Positions 46,874 through 55,391 of a stretch of 64,000 nt of DNA are shown here, one piece after another. The DNA comes from Paracoccaceae bacterium (GTDB lineage: Bacteria > Pseudomonadota > Alphaproteobacteria > Rhodobacterales > Rhodobacteraceae), in contig JAIOJF010000011.1 of assembly GCA_019911965.1 (NCBI GenBank), positions 28,852 to 92,851 of the forward strand. Direction: 5' to 3'. The first letter of the stretch is position 1, and each line of letters opens with the position of its first letter. The notes beneath the pieces are model-generated. The model was not told the origin of the DNA. It searched no databases and worked only from the letters and a program-made list of their open reading frames with translations. Made by a program: the position numbers and the translations under genes.

Positions 46874-48058
46874 TTACCGGTATTTGTTGGTGACGATGGC
46901 ACCGTCCTTGATGTCGATCTCACGGTAGTTGCCGGCGCTTTCGCCGCCACCGATCAGTTCGACCGCCGAAGCGCCGACATAGTCGATATCACCGCCAGCG
47001 GCGATGATTTCCAGCGCCTTGCCCAGTTCACCCGGGTAGATCTTTTCACCCGGCGCGTTGGCAACGGCCATCAGGTTGTCCTTGAAGACCTTGGAATCGG
47101 TCGATCCCGCGGCCTGCATGGCCAGCATGATCAGCGCCGCCGCATCGTAGGATTCCGGCGAGAACGCGCTGGTGCCGTCATAGCCGGCTGCCTTGGCCAT
47201 ATCGCCATACGAGGCTGCACCGGGGCTGTCGGTGCCCGGATGCTGACCGAACGAACCGTTCAGGCCCGGTCCGATATTCGCAGGCAGGCTGTCACCAACC
47301 ATGCCGTCGGGCAGTTCAAACGTGTCGAACGCGCCGGCGTCAAGCGATGCCTGGATGATGCCCTTGCCGCCCTGATCGAGGTAGCCGGCAACCACCAGAA
47401 CCTCGCCACCTGCCGAAGCAAGTGCGCCGACTTCAGCCGAATAATCGGCCTTGCCGTCTTCGTGAGCAGCATTGATCGTGACCTTGCCACCAGCGGCTTC
47501 AAACGCAGCCTGGATCGAATCGGCCAGACCCTTGCCGTAATCGTTGTTGGTATAGGTGATGGCAACGGACTTGATTCCGCGCTCGCCCAGGATATCAGCC
47601 ACGACCTGGCCCTGACGGGCATCGGACGGGGCGGTACGGAAGAACAGGCCATCATCTTCGGCAGTCGACAGCGCCGGCGAGGTAGCCGACGGCGACACCA
47701 TCACGATACCGTTCGGACGGGCAACGTTCTGCAGCATTGCACCGGTCACGCCCGAGCAGTCGCCGCCAACGATCGCGGCAACCTTGTCCGACGTTACCAG
47801 ACGCTCGGCTGCGGCAGTTGCCGCACCGGAATCGATACAGGTCGAATCGGCCCGGACCGGCGTCACCATTCCAAGCGAGAACTTGCCGGAATCGTTGACT
47901 TCCTTGATCGCCAGTTCAGCACCGGCGGCCATGTTCGGCGTGATCGATTCGATCGGTCCCGTGAAGCCGAGAATGATGCCGATCTTGACATCTTCGGCCA
48001 TTGCTGCGCCAGCGGCAAGCGACGCGATGGCGGCGCTGGCAAGTAGGATTTTCTTCAT
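46874..48058 (-). CDS. livK: LivK-type periplasmic binding protein
   Basis: A 394-residue type I periplasmic binding protein with a signal peptide (MKKILLASAAIASLAAGAAMA). The mature part EDVKIGIILGFTGPIESI is a typical LivK/UrtA-like start. It is the first gene of a livK-G-F-H-M operon on the minus strand. The ligand may be a branched-chain amino acid or another amide; sequence alone does not decide. The start at 48058 has GGGAGATACC in front. Confidence 0.92.
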   Translation of the reverse strand: MKKILLASAAIASLAAGAAMAEDVKIGIILGFTGPIESITPNMAAGAELAIKEVNDSGKFSLGMVTPVRADSTCIDSGAATAAAERLVTSDKVAAIVGGDCSGVTGAMLQNVARPNGIVMVSPSATSPALSTAEDDGLFFRTAPSDARQGQVVADILGERGIKSVAITYTNNDYGKGLADSIQAAFEAAGGKVTINAAHEDGKADYSAEVGALASAGGEVLVVAGYLDQGGKGIIQASLDAGAFDTFELPDGMVGDSLPANIGPGLNGSFGQHPGTDSPGAASYGDMAKAAGYDGTSAFSPESYDAAALIMLAMQAAGSTDSKVFKDNLMAVANAPGEKIYPGELGKALEIIAAGGDIDYVGASAVELIGGGESAGNYREIDIKDGAIVTNKYR

Positions 48059-48250
48059 TGGTATCTCCCAGGTGGATAATTCAGTGCCCGCCAGTCTAGA
48101 TTGACCAAACGAAAAAGAAAAGCCTGCATTAACGTCAACTTTGGCGGTTTGTGGGAAATGGCGGCAGGCCACCTCGCCGTGAAGTTACTGGACCTTTCAG
48201 GCATTTGCGGCATTCTTTTCAGACCTGATCGCAAGAATCCGGAGGATGCC

Positions 48251-49345
48251 ATGCGCCTGATTACGTTATTGTTGCTGGCGCTGCTGGCGGCCCGGCCCGT
48301 GGCGGCGCAGATCCTTGGTTCCAGCCTCGGGCCGCTCAGGGTGGAGGCGATGGCAACCGGCCTGTCCGAACCCTGGGGGCTGGCCTTCCTGCCGGATGGC
48401 GGATTCCTGGTAACCGAGCGCGGCGGCAGCCTGCGCCACTTTCGCGCCGATGGCAGGGATCAAAGGGTCATGGGCGTGCCCGGCGTATTTGCCAGCGGCC
48501 AGGGTGGCCTGCTGGATATCGCCGTCGCGCGCGATTTCGCCACCAGCCGGATAGTCTTTGTCAGCTATGCCGCGCGGCTGGGCCGGGCGCAGGGTACGGT
48601 TCTGGCGCGGGCGCGCCTGTCAGGCGACGGCACGCGGCTGCAGGACGTGGAAGAACTGTTCCGCATGACCACCTCATCAACCGGCGGGCGGCATTTCGGT
48701 GGCCGGATCGTCGAGGCGCAGGACGGCACGCTGTTTCTGACGCTGGGTGAACGCGGCGACATGGACCTTGCGCAAGTTACCGGCAATCACAACGGCACCA
48801 TCGTGCGCATCAATCCAGGGGGCGGCGCGGCAGGGGCCGGGCTGCCCGGTGCCTTGCCGGACATCTGGTCATACGGGCACCGCAATCCGCAGGGCGCGGC
48901 GCTGGATGCTGCCGGTCAGTTGTGGGTGGCCGAACACGGCGCGCGCGGCGGCGACGAGGTGAACCTGATCCGTCGCGGCGCGAATTACGGCTGGCCGGTG
49001 ATCGCCTATGGTCGGCATTATTCCGGCCTGAAGATCGGCGAAGGCACCCACAAGGCAGGCATGCAGCAGCCGGATTTCTACTGGGACCCGTCCATCGCGC
49101 CGTCAGGGCTGATGATCTATTCCGGCCGCCTGTGGCCGGACTGGCGCGGCGATTTCTTCGTCGGCTCGCTGAAATTCGACATGATTTCGCGGCTGGAACG
49201 GAAAGGCAGCGGGCTGGTCGAGGCCGAACGCCTGCAATCCCGCGAAACCGCCCGCGTGCGCGATATCCGCGAGGCCCCGGACGGCACGATCTGGTTCCTG
49301 TCGGTGGACAAGGGCGCGGTCTACCGGATCAGCCCGGCGCAATAA
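48251..49345 (+). CDS. PQQ-dependent sugar dehydrogenase-like protein (YliI type)
   Basis: A 364-residue exported beta-propeller. Signal peptide of about 20 residues (LITLLLLALLAARPVAAQ). Motifs of the soluble aldose dehydrogenase (YliI) family include GLSEPWGLAFLPDG, GGQGGLLDIA-like GQGGLLDIAVA, HFGGRIVEA, YGHRNPQGAALD and EHGARGGDEVNLI. These proteins oxidise sugars in the periplasm with PQQ; PQQ binding is assumed from the family. GGAGG precedes the ATG. It diverges from livK. Confidence 0.9.
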   Translation: MRLITLLLLALLAARPVAAQILGSSLGPLRVEAMATGLSEPWGLAFLPDGGFLVTERGGSLRHFRADGRDQRVMGVPGVFASGQGGLLDIAVARDFATSRIVFVSYAARLGRAQGTVLARARLSGDGTRLQDVEELFRMTTSSTGGRHFGGRIVEAQDGTLFLTLGERGDMDLAQVTGNHNGTIVRINPGGGAAGAGLPGALPDIWSYGHRNPQGAALDAAGQLWVAEHGARGGDEVNLIRRGANYGWPVIAYGRHYSGLKIGEGTHKAGMQQPDFYWDPSIAPSGLMIYSGRLWPDWRGDFFVGSLKFDMISRLERKGSGLVEAERLQSRETARVRDIREAPDGTIWFLSVDKGAVYRISPAQ

Positions 49346-49501
49346 CGCCCGCGTTCAACGGCGTTGATTGGAAACAATCCCGCGATATCCGGCTTTTCGT
49401 TGCAATTATGGCAACATCCGCAATCAAGACCTCTGCGTACTTGACTGAATTGCGGAAGTAATGGAGTCTGCAAGAAAAAAAGACAAAAGAGCAGGTTTCA
49501 G

Positions 49502-50356
49502 ATGATCAAATGCCATTACCGGGCAGGGCTTGTCCCTGCCATGCTGGTATCGGGGCTGGTGACGGCTTTGTTGTCGGGCTGCGGCGGAGTCACGGTCGGC
49601 CCATTGCCTTCGGCGCCTGCAACCGTCACCGAAACCGTGGAACAGGGCGACCTGACAAGGGCGACCTACGATTCCGTCACCGATACGCTGACCATTGAAT
49701 CCCTGCCCTTCGACAACGGCCTGTTCGCGGCAACCTATACCCGCGCACCGGCTTTGGACGTGAACGGCTTTCGCGCCTACGTCAACACCAACGGCGCGCG
49801 CAGCTACGTGGCCCTTTGGGGGATTTCCAATGGCGGCACCGGTGCGGTCAGCGGCGGCACGGTCGGCACCGGCGATTATGTCGGCTACGGGCATGGCGGC
49901 TCGATCTATGGGCGCACCGGCACCACCACCGTTCCCACCACCGGCATCGGCCGTTTCACCGGGCGTTACGCCGGGCTGATGACATTCGACGGCACCGGCG
50001 GCATCCAGCGCACCGAGGGCGATCTGAACCTCGATGTCGATTTCGCCGATGCCCGTGTCGAAGGCGTGGTGAACAACCGCATGAACGTGACCACCGCCAC
50101 CGCGCAGAATGACGTGATCCTGGCCACCACCACGATTGTCGATGGCAGGTTCACCGGCGGCACCGCCACCAGCTACGATCTTGCCGGCGATGCGGTTGAA
50201 ACCGGCACCTACGAAGGATTGATCGGCGGCGCGACCGGGCTGGAAGTGGCGGGCGTGATCATCCTCGATCAGAAAAAGGGCGGCGCCGTGCTGAACGCCA
50301 CCCGCGAGACCGGGATATTCGTCAGCGATGCCGTCGTCGTCCTGCCAACGCCCTGA
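49502..50356 (+). CDS. Lipoprotein with TbpB-like barrel (probable surface lipoprotein)
   Basis: A 284-residue lipoprotein. The signal sequence ends in the lipobox LLSGCGG with the lipidated cysteine at 27. The rest is Gly/Thr-rich beta-structure with alternating motifs such as GIGRFTGRYAGLMTFDG, resembling the C-lobe barrel of TbpB and factor H-binding protein. It stands 9 bp upstream of a Slam-like gene, the usual arrangement for surface-exposed lipoproteins and their translocator. The ligand is unknown. The start at 49502 is preceded by GAGCAGGTTTC. Confidence 0.72.
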   Translation: MIKCHYRAGLVPAMLVSGLVTALLSGCGGVTVGPLPSAPATVTETVEQGDLTRATYDSVTDTLTIESLPFDNGLFAATYTRAPALDVNGFRAYVNTNGARSYVALWGISNGGTGAVSGGTVGTGDYVGYGHGGSIYGRTGTTTVPTTGIGRFTGRYAGLMTFDGTGGIQRTEGDLNLDVDFADARVEGVVNNRMNVTTATAQNDVILATTTIVDGRFTGGTATSYDLAGDAVETGTYEGLIGGATGLEVAGVIILDQKKGGAVLNATRETGIFVSDAVVVLPTP

Positions 50357-50365
50357 GGCGGCGGC

Positions 50366-51763
50366 ATGGCCAGTGCGGCAGGACGCGGACGGCGCAGGGG
50401 CAGGTTGCCCCCGGCCATCGCCGCCGGAATGCTGGCAGCCATCGTGGTGTCAGGCGCGCTGGCGGAAAACCGCGACGCGGCCCCTGCCCGCCTGAACCCC
50501 GACGAGGCCCGCGCCACCGCCCGCCAGGCCTTCCGGCTGGGCGATCATGCCAGCGCCGCCGCGATCTCGGCCGCCCTGCTGCAACGCAACCCCGATGACC
50601 TGACCGCGCTGATCGTGCTGGCGGGCGCACAACAGGCGCTCGGACAGGATGCCATCGCCGCCGCCCATGCGCGCCGCGCCTTCCGCCTGACGCGCGATCC
50701 CAGTGCCCGGTTCGATGCCGCGATGATCCTGTCGCGGGCGCATTACGCACAAGGTCACGTCATGCGCGCGCAATACTGGCTGCGCCGCTCGGGCCACGTT
50801 GCCCCGTCACCGGCCCTGAAGGCGGTGGCACAGCGCGATTTCAACTATATCCAGGCCGTGAAGCCCTGGGAAACCCGGTTTCATTTCGGGCTGGCCCCCT
50901 CCTCCAACGTCAATAACGGCTCGGACGCGTCGGTGGTGATGCTGAACGGCCTGCCCTTCGTGCTGAGCGGCGATGCCCGGGCCCTGGCGGGGGTGGAAGC
51001 GACCACCGGCTTTGGTGCCAAGCGGCGGTTTCGGATTTCCGATACGCGGCTGGCGACGCTGGGGTTCAATCTGCTCAGCCGCAATTACCGGCTGACCCCG
51101 GCGGCGCTGGCGGTCAGTGGCGGCAAGACGGGCGCGGACTACGCCTTTGGCGCTGCCGAGATCGAGGCCGCGCTGCATCAGGGCAGCAATTCCGCCCGTC
51201 AGGCGTTCTTCGTGACCTTCGGGCGCAACTGGTATGGCGGCGCGGTACTGACCGATTACGCCAAGGTTGCGCTGGCCAGTGAACGCGCGGTAACGGGCGG
51301 CGCGCTTGGCCTGTCGCTGTCGCTGGAACGCCAGATCCGGGCCGACAGCAACCAGCGTTCCGCCACCCTTGCCAGCGCCGGTCTCAGCCGCAGCTTCACC
51401 CTGCCCGCCGGGCACCGCGCCACGCTGAGCTATAGCCTGCGCAACGTCTTTTCCGGCTCGACCGAGATTGCCCATATTGCGCATGATCTGAACTTTGGCC
51501 TGAGGCTGGGCGAGCCGGTGCTGGGGGCGTGGATGGCGCTTGGCCTCGGTGTCAATGCCCGCACCGACAAGGCACCGCGTCTCGCCCCCGATCCGCGCCG
51601 CGATATCGGCTTCAGTGCGACTATCTCGATGACCCTGACCCGGTTCGAGGTGATGGGCTTTTCGCCGGTGATCGATCTGAACCTGTCGCGCAACCTGTCC
51701 ACCATAGATCTTTACGACAGCAGCCGCCAAAACCTGTCGGTCGGGATCAAATCGACATTCTGA
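50366..51763 (+). CDS. Slam-like surface lipoprotein assembly modifier (DUF560)
   Basis: A 465-residue outer-membrane protein. A signal-like N terminus is followed by TPR-type repeats (about residues 45-150: EARATARQAFRLGDHASAAA; AHARRAFRLTRDPSARFDAAM) and a 14-strand-barrel-like C-terminal domain starting about residue 170 (FHFGLAPSSNVNNGSDA). It ends in phenylalanine, as many outer-membrane proteins do. Slam proteins flip lipoproteins such as TbpB across the outer membrane in Neisseria. Its likely cargo is the lipoprotein just upstream. Confidence 0.8.
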   Translation: MASAAGRGRRRGRLPPAIAAGMLAAIVVSGALAENRDAAPARLNPDEARATARQAFRLGDHASAAAISAALLQRNPDDLTALIVLAGAQQALGQDAIAAAHARRAFRLTRDPSARFDAAMILSRAHYAQGHVMRAQYWLRRSGHVAPSPALKAVAQRDFNYIQAVKPWETRFHFGLAPSSNVNNGSDASVVMLNGLPFVLSGDARALAGVEATTGFGAKRRFRISDTRLATLGFNLLSRNYRLTPAALAVSGGKTGADYAFGAAEIEAALHQGSNSARQAFFVTFGRNWYGGAVLTDYAKVALASERAVTGGALGLSLSLERQIRADSNQRSATLASAGLSRSFTLPAGHRATLSYSLRNVFSGSTEIAHIAHDLNFGLRLGEPVLGAWMALGLGVNARTDKAPRLAPDPRRDIGFSATISMTLTRFEVMGFSPVIDLNLSRNLSTIDLYDSSRQNLSVGIKSTF

Positions 51764-51834
51764 ACGCCTCGGGGGCTTGCGCTGCAGGCACCGCTCTGAA
51801 ACGCTGCTACATGCCAAGTAACACAGGTGCGCTG

Positions 51835-52263
51835 ATGAACATCAAATATCTCCACACGATGGTGCGGGTTCTTGACCTGGAAAAATCCATCGCCTTCTAC
51901 AAATTGCTGGGCCTGGAAGAGACAAGGCGCAACGATTTCGAGGCCGGCCGCTTCACGCTGGTCTTCATGTCGCCGCCCGGCCAGAACAACGCCCATGTGG
52001 AGCTGACCTATAACTGGGACGGCGACGATGGCCTGCCCAGCGACGGTCGGCATTTCGGCCATCTGGCCTATGCGGTCCGGGATATCTACGCGATGTGCCA
52101 GCACCTGATGGATAACGGTGTCACCATCAACCGCCCGCCGCGCGATGGCCGCATGGCGTTTGTGCGCTCGCCCGACAATATCTCGATCGAGTTGCTGCAG
52201 ATGGACGATCCTTTGCCTAAGGCCGAACCCTGGGCCAGCATGGAAAATACGGGCCATTGGTGA
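51835..52263 (+). CDS. gloA: Glyoxalase I (lactoylglutathione lyase)
   Basis: A 142-residue glyoxalase/bleomycin-resistance fold protein starting NIKYLHTMVRVLDLEKSIAFYK, as in GloA, which detoxifies methylglyoxal with glutathione. Metal ligands are in YLHTMVRV (His), VELTYNW (Glu), HFGHLAYAV (His) and ISIELLQ (Glu). An ATG at 51811 would add 8 residues. Its stop overlaps the monooxygenase start (TGATG). Confidence 0.92.
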   Translation: MNIKYLHTMVRVLDLEKSIAFYKLLGLEETRRNDFEAGRFTLVFMSPPGQNNAHVELTYNWDGDDGLPSDGRHFGHLAYAVRDIYAMCQHLMDNGVTINRPPRDGRMAFVRSPDNISIELLQMDDPLPKAEPWASMENTGHW

Positions 52264-53579
52264 TGCAGGACCGCGCCGCGATTGTCGGGGCCGGGCCTGC
52301 CGGGTTGACACAGGCGCGGGTGCTGGCGGGCCTTGGCGTGCCGTTCACCATATTCGAGCGCGCGGGCGATTTCGGCGGCTTGTGGAACCATGAAGACCCG
52401 CAATCGCCGATCTACGATTCTGCGCATCTGATCTCGTCACGCACCATGACGGGCTTTGCCGATTACCCGATGCCCGAAAGCTGGGCCGATTATCCGGCGC
52501 GCGACCTGATCCTGGACTATCTGCGCGGCTTCGCGCGCGACTATCGCCTGGGCGAGCATACCCACTTCAACGAAGGCGTGGCGCGGGCGGAACCTGTCGA
52601 TGGCGGCTGGCGGCTGACCACCTCCAAAGGCCAGGTCGAGGAGTTCCGCTGGCTGATCGCGGCCAACGGATCGAACCGCAAGCCGCTGTTGCCGCACTGG
52701 CCGGGGGAGTTCACCGGCACGCTGCGCCACGCCGCCAGCTATCGCAATGCCAACGAGCTGGCGGGCAAGCGGGTGCTGATCGTCGGCCTTGGCAATTCCG
52801 GTGTCGATATCGCCTGCGACGCGGCGCGAACGGCGAAGCGCGTGGCGGTATCGCTGCGCCGGGGCTATCACATCATCCCCAAGCATATCCTCGGCAAACC
52901 GGCGGATGTGTTCGCCGCCGACAGCCCGCCAATGCCGATCTGGCTGCGCCAGCGAATCTTTCAGCTCCTGCTCAGGGTTATCGTCGGGGACCTCTCGAAA
53001 TACGGCATGCCGAAGCCCGATCACCGTCTGATGGAAACCCATCCCCTGCTGAACGATCAGTTCATCCACCATCTGCGCCACGGCGATGTGGAGATACTGG
53101 GCGATATCAAGGCCTTAGACGGCGCGGATGTGGTGTTCCGCGACGGCCACCGCGAGGCCTTTGACGAGGTGATCGCGGCCACCGGCTATGATTGGGAAAT
53201 TCCCTATATCGCCGAAAACCTGCTGGACTGGGACCGAGGCCGCCTTGCCCCGCCCCTGTCGATATTTCCCGAACCGGCCAACCTGTTCCTGCTCAGCTTC
53301 ATTGAATCCAACGGCTCCAGCTTCAGCCTGTTCAACGAAATGGCCTGGGTGATCGGGCGCGCCATTCTGGCCGAACGCGACAACCCCGGCGATTATCGCA
53401 AACTGCGCCGCCTGCTACGGGAAACAAGGTTCGATGTGACCGGTGGCTTGCACATGCAGGGCACCGACCGGCATGTCGGCTATCTGGACAACAAGACCTA
53501 CCGCAAGGCTTTGCTTCGGCTGAAGCGGCTGATGGGCTGGCCAAAGGTGGAAACCCCGCCGGTACCCGCAGAAGGGTGA
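52263..53579 (+). CDS. Flavin-containing monooxygenase-like protein
   Basis: A 438-residue FAD/NADP-dependent oxygenase. FAD fold AIVGAGPAGLTQARVLAG at residues 6-24, a second Rossmann motif VLIVGLGNSGVDIACDAA near residue 175, and ATGYDWEIPY near residue 305. Members oxidise soft nucleophiles or ketones. The ATG at 52263 sits in the glyoxalase stop TGATG, giving coupled translation. The substrate is unknown. Confidence 0.85.
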   Translation: MQDRAAIVGAGPAGLTQARVLAGLGVPFTIFERAGDFGGLWNHEDPQSPIYDSAHLISSRTMTGFADYPMPESWADYPARDLILDYLRGFARDYRLGEHTHFNEGVARAEPVDGGWRLTTSKGQVEEFRWLIAANGSNRKPLLPHWPGEFTGTLRHAASYRNANELAGKRVLIVGLGNSGVDIACDAARTAKRVAVSLRRGYHIIPKHILGKPADVFAADSPPMPIWLRQRIFQLLLRVIVGDLSKYGMPKPDHRLMETHPLLNDQFIHHLRHGDVEILGDIKALDGADVVFRDGHREAFDEVIAATGYDWEIPYIAENLLDWDRGRLAPPLSIFPEPANLFLLSFIESNGSSFSLFNEMAWVIGRAILAERDNPGDYRKLRRLLRETRFDVTGGLHMQGTDRHVGYLDNKTYRKALLRLKRLMGWPKVETPPVPAEG

Positions 53580-53619
53580 TTTGACACATGAGCCCGCACC
53601 CCGCCATAGTCGAGGGATC

Positions 53620-54315
53620 ATGCTTCGCGCGCTCGTGTTTTCCCTTTTTGCCGCTGCCGCACAGCCCGCCACGGCGCAGGATTGCGCGGTTGAACTGGTG
53701 CTGGCGATGGATGTGTCACGCTCGGTCGATGCGGCGGAATTCGGCCTGATCCGCCACGGCACCGCCGAGGCGTTCCGCCGCGCGGAGATCATCGAACTGG
53801 TCGGCTGGCTGCCCGGCGGCGTGATCGCAACCGTCACCCAGTGGAGCGGCGCGGACCAGCAGATGCAGGCGATCGGCTGGCGGCATCTGTCCGGGCCGGA
53901 AAGCCTTGGCACCTTCGCGGACGAGATTGACGCCATGACCCGGCATTTCCGGTTCGAGCTGACAGCGCCGGGCGAGGCGCTGGCCCATGCCGGCAGCCTG
54001 CATGACAGCGCCCCGATGGCCTGCCGGCGGCGGGTGATCGACATTGCCGGCGACGGAATTCGCAATACCGGGCGCGATACCGCCGCCACCGCCGACGCCA
54101 TCGCCGCCGATGGCGTTACCATCAACGGGCTGGTGGTGCGCGGCGACACACCCGATCCTCTGGATTTCTACCACACCGAAATCAAGCGCGGCGCGCTGGC
54201 CTTCATCGAGGTTTCCGACGGCTACGACGATTTCCCCCGCGCCATGTTCCGCAAGCTGCTGCGCGAGTTGACCCCCAGCGTATCGGCCCTGCCCGCAATC
54301 CGGCGATACGAATGA
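53620..54315 (+). CDS. Exported DUF1194 (von Willebrand A-like) protein
   Basis: A 231-residue secreted protein. A signal peptide of about 19 residues is followed by CAVELVLAMDVSRSVDAAEFG, whose DVSRS fits the metal-ion-dependent adhesion site (DxSxS) of vWA domains. RRRVIDIAGDGIRNTGRD and VTINGLVVRG are the later family motifs. DUF1194 proteins have no known role. It overlaps a second DUF1194 gene by 4 bp. The start at 53620 is ATG after GAGGG. Confidence 0.85.
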   Translation: MLRALVFSLFAAAAQPATAQDCAVELVLAMDVSRSVDAAEFGLIRHGTAEAFRRAEIIELVGWLPGGVIATVTQWSGADQQMQAIGWRHLSGPESLGTFADEIDAMTRHFRFELTAPGEALAHAGSLHDSAPMACRRRVIDIAGDGIRNTGRDTAATADAIAADGVTINGLVVRGDTPDPLDFYHTEIKRGALAFIEVSDGYDDFPRAMFRKLLRELTPSVSALPAIRRYE

Positions 54316-55013
54316 GACGGCTTCTGGCCCTGATCTGCCTGCTGGTCTGGACCACTGGGGTGCAGGCGGCCTGCCGTCAGGCGCTGGTGCTGGCTCTGGA
54401 TGTCTCGTCCTCGGTCGATGAGGCGGAATATATCCTGCAAATGCAGGGGCTTGCCGGGGCGCTGCGCGATCCGGACGTACAGGCCTACCTGTTGTCGCAA
54501 CCCCAGGCCCCGGTCAGTATCGCAGTGTTTGAATGGGGCGGGCATTTCGATCAGACCCTGATCATCCCCTGGCGCAGCATCACCGCTGCGGCGGACCTGG
54601 ATGCCATCGCGGCAAGTCTTGCCGCACGCATTCGATCCGGCCCGATCCAGCCCACCTCGATCGGCGGGGCGCTGGCCTATGCCGGGCGACTGCTGGAAAA
54701 AGGCCCTTCCTGCTGGCAGCAGACCATTGATGTCTCGGGCGATGGCAAGAACAATGACGGCATCCGCCCAAGGCGCGCCAAACAGGCGGCGATCTTTCAA
54801 GGTATAATCGTCAACGGCCTGGTGATCGGTGAGGATACGCCCGATGCCGAGACCGAGATCGGCGAACTGGTCGCCTATTATCAGGCCGAGGTGATCCACG
54901 GCCCCACCGCCTTCACCGAAACCGCGCTTGGCTTTGCCGATTACGGACGTGCGATGAAACGCAAGCTGTTGCGCGAATTGTCGCTGGCGGTGGCGGCGCG
55001 TCAGCGGCCTTGA
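54312..55013 (+). CDS. Second exported DUF1194 protein
   Basis: A 233-residue paralogue of the preceding gene. Signal peptide to about residue 19, then CRQALVLALDVSSSVDEAEY with the DVSSS adhesion-site motif, and QTIDVSGDGKNNDGIRP and GIIVNGLVIGEDTPDAETEIG. The two proteins are recognisably alike but clearly diverged, so the duplication is old. They overlap by ATGA and are probably made together. The stop codon lies in the ssrA promoter region. Confidence 0.85.
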   Translation: MRRLLALICLLVWTTGVQAACRQALVLALDVSSSVDEAEYILQMQGLAGALRDPDVQAYLLSQPQAPVSIAVFEWGGHFDQTLIIPWRSITAAADLDAIAASLAARIRSGPIQPTSIGGALAYAGRLLEKGPSCWQQTIDVSGDGKNNDGIRPRRAKQAAIFQGIIVNGLVIGEDTPDAETEIGELVAYYQAEVIHGPTAFTETALGFADYGRAMKRKLLRELSLAVAARQRP

Positions 55014-55038
55014 TTGCTTTCCCACGAGCGCCTATATC
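55010..55038 (+). promoter_or_regulatory. Promoter of ssrA
   Basis: TTGATT (55010-55015), 17 bp, then TATATC (55033-55038). It overlaps the stop of the second DUF1194 gene and would start transcription near 55045, just before the tmRNA acceptor piece. Confidence 0.55.
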
Positions 55039-55049
55039 TGGAATGTCCT

Positions 55050-55362
55050 CTCGGGGACTATGGTGATAAACGCGCATGTAATAAACGGATCGGACCCGGG
55101 GGCGGTACCCGGCGACTCCACCAAAACCCGTTCATTTGACGGTCATGGGGTCGAAACAGGATCGACGGACGTCTAAAGATGTTAGCTTTTACTCGGCAGG
55201 ATGCCACCGTTATCGGCTCAAACAAGCTAGTTGCAAATGACAACAAAGCTCCGATGGCTCTGGCTGCGTAAGCGGTCCGAGGTATCGAAAACCTGAAGCC
55301 CAGTCGCCTAGCAGCGTCTGGCGGGGTTCGCAGGCACCTGGCAACAGAAGCCTGCACTTCCT
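55050..55362 (+). ncRNA. ssrA: Circularly permuted two-piece tmRNA
   Basis: Rescues stalled ribosomes and tags the unfinished protein for proteolysis. The acceptor piece comes first: its T-stem (CCGGG / CCCGG) precedes 3' strand CGACTCC (55113-55119), discriminator A and CCA (55121-55123). After about 23 nt the coding piece begins with GGGGTCG (55147), which pairs with CGACTCC to form the 7-bp acceptor stem, with one G-U pair. The tag frame at 55233-55271 encodes ANDNKAPMALAA followed by TAA. Acceptor-before-coding order is the permuted alphaproteobacterial form. The exact 3' end is uncertain, near the GCAGGC / GCCTGC hairpin at about 55330-55355. Confidence 0.92.
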
Positions 55363-55391
55363 TTTCTGTGTGCTAAGTGACTGATATTCCA

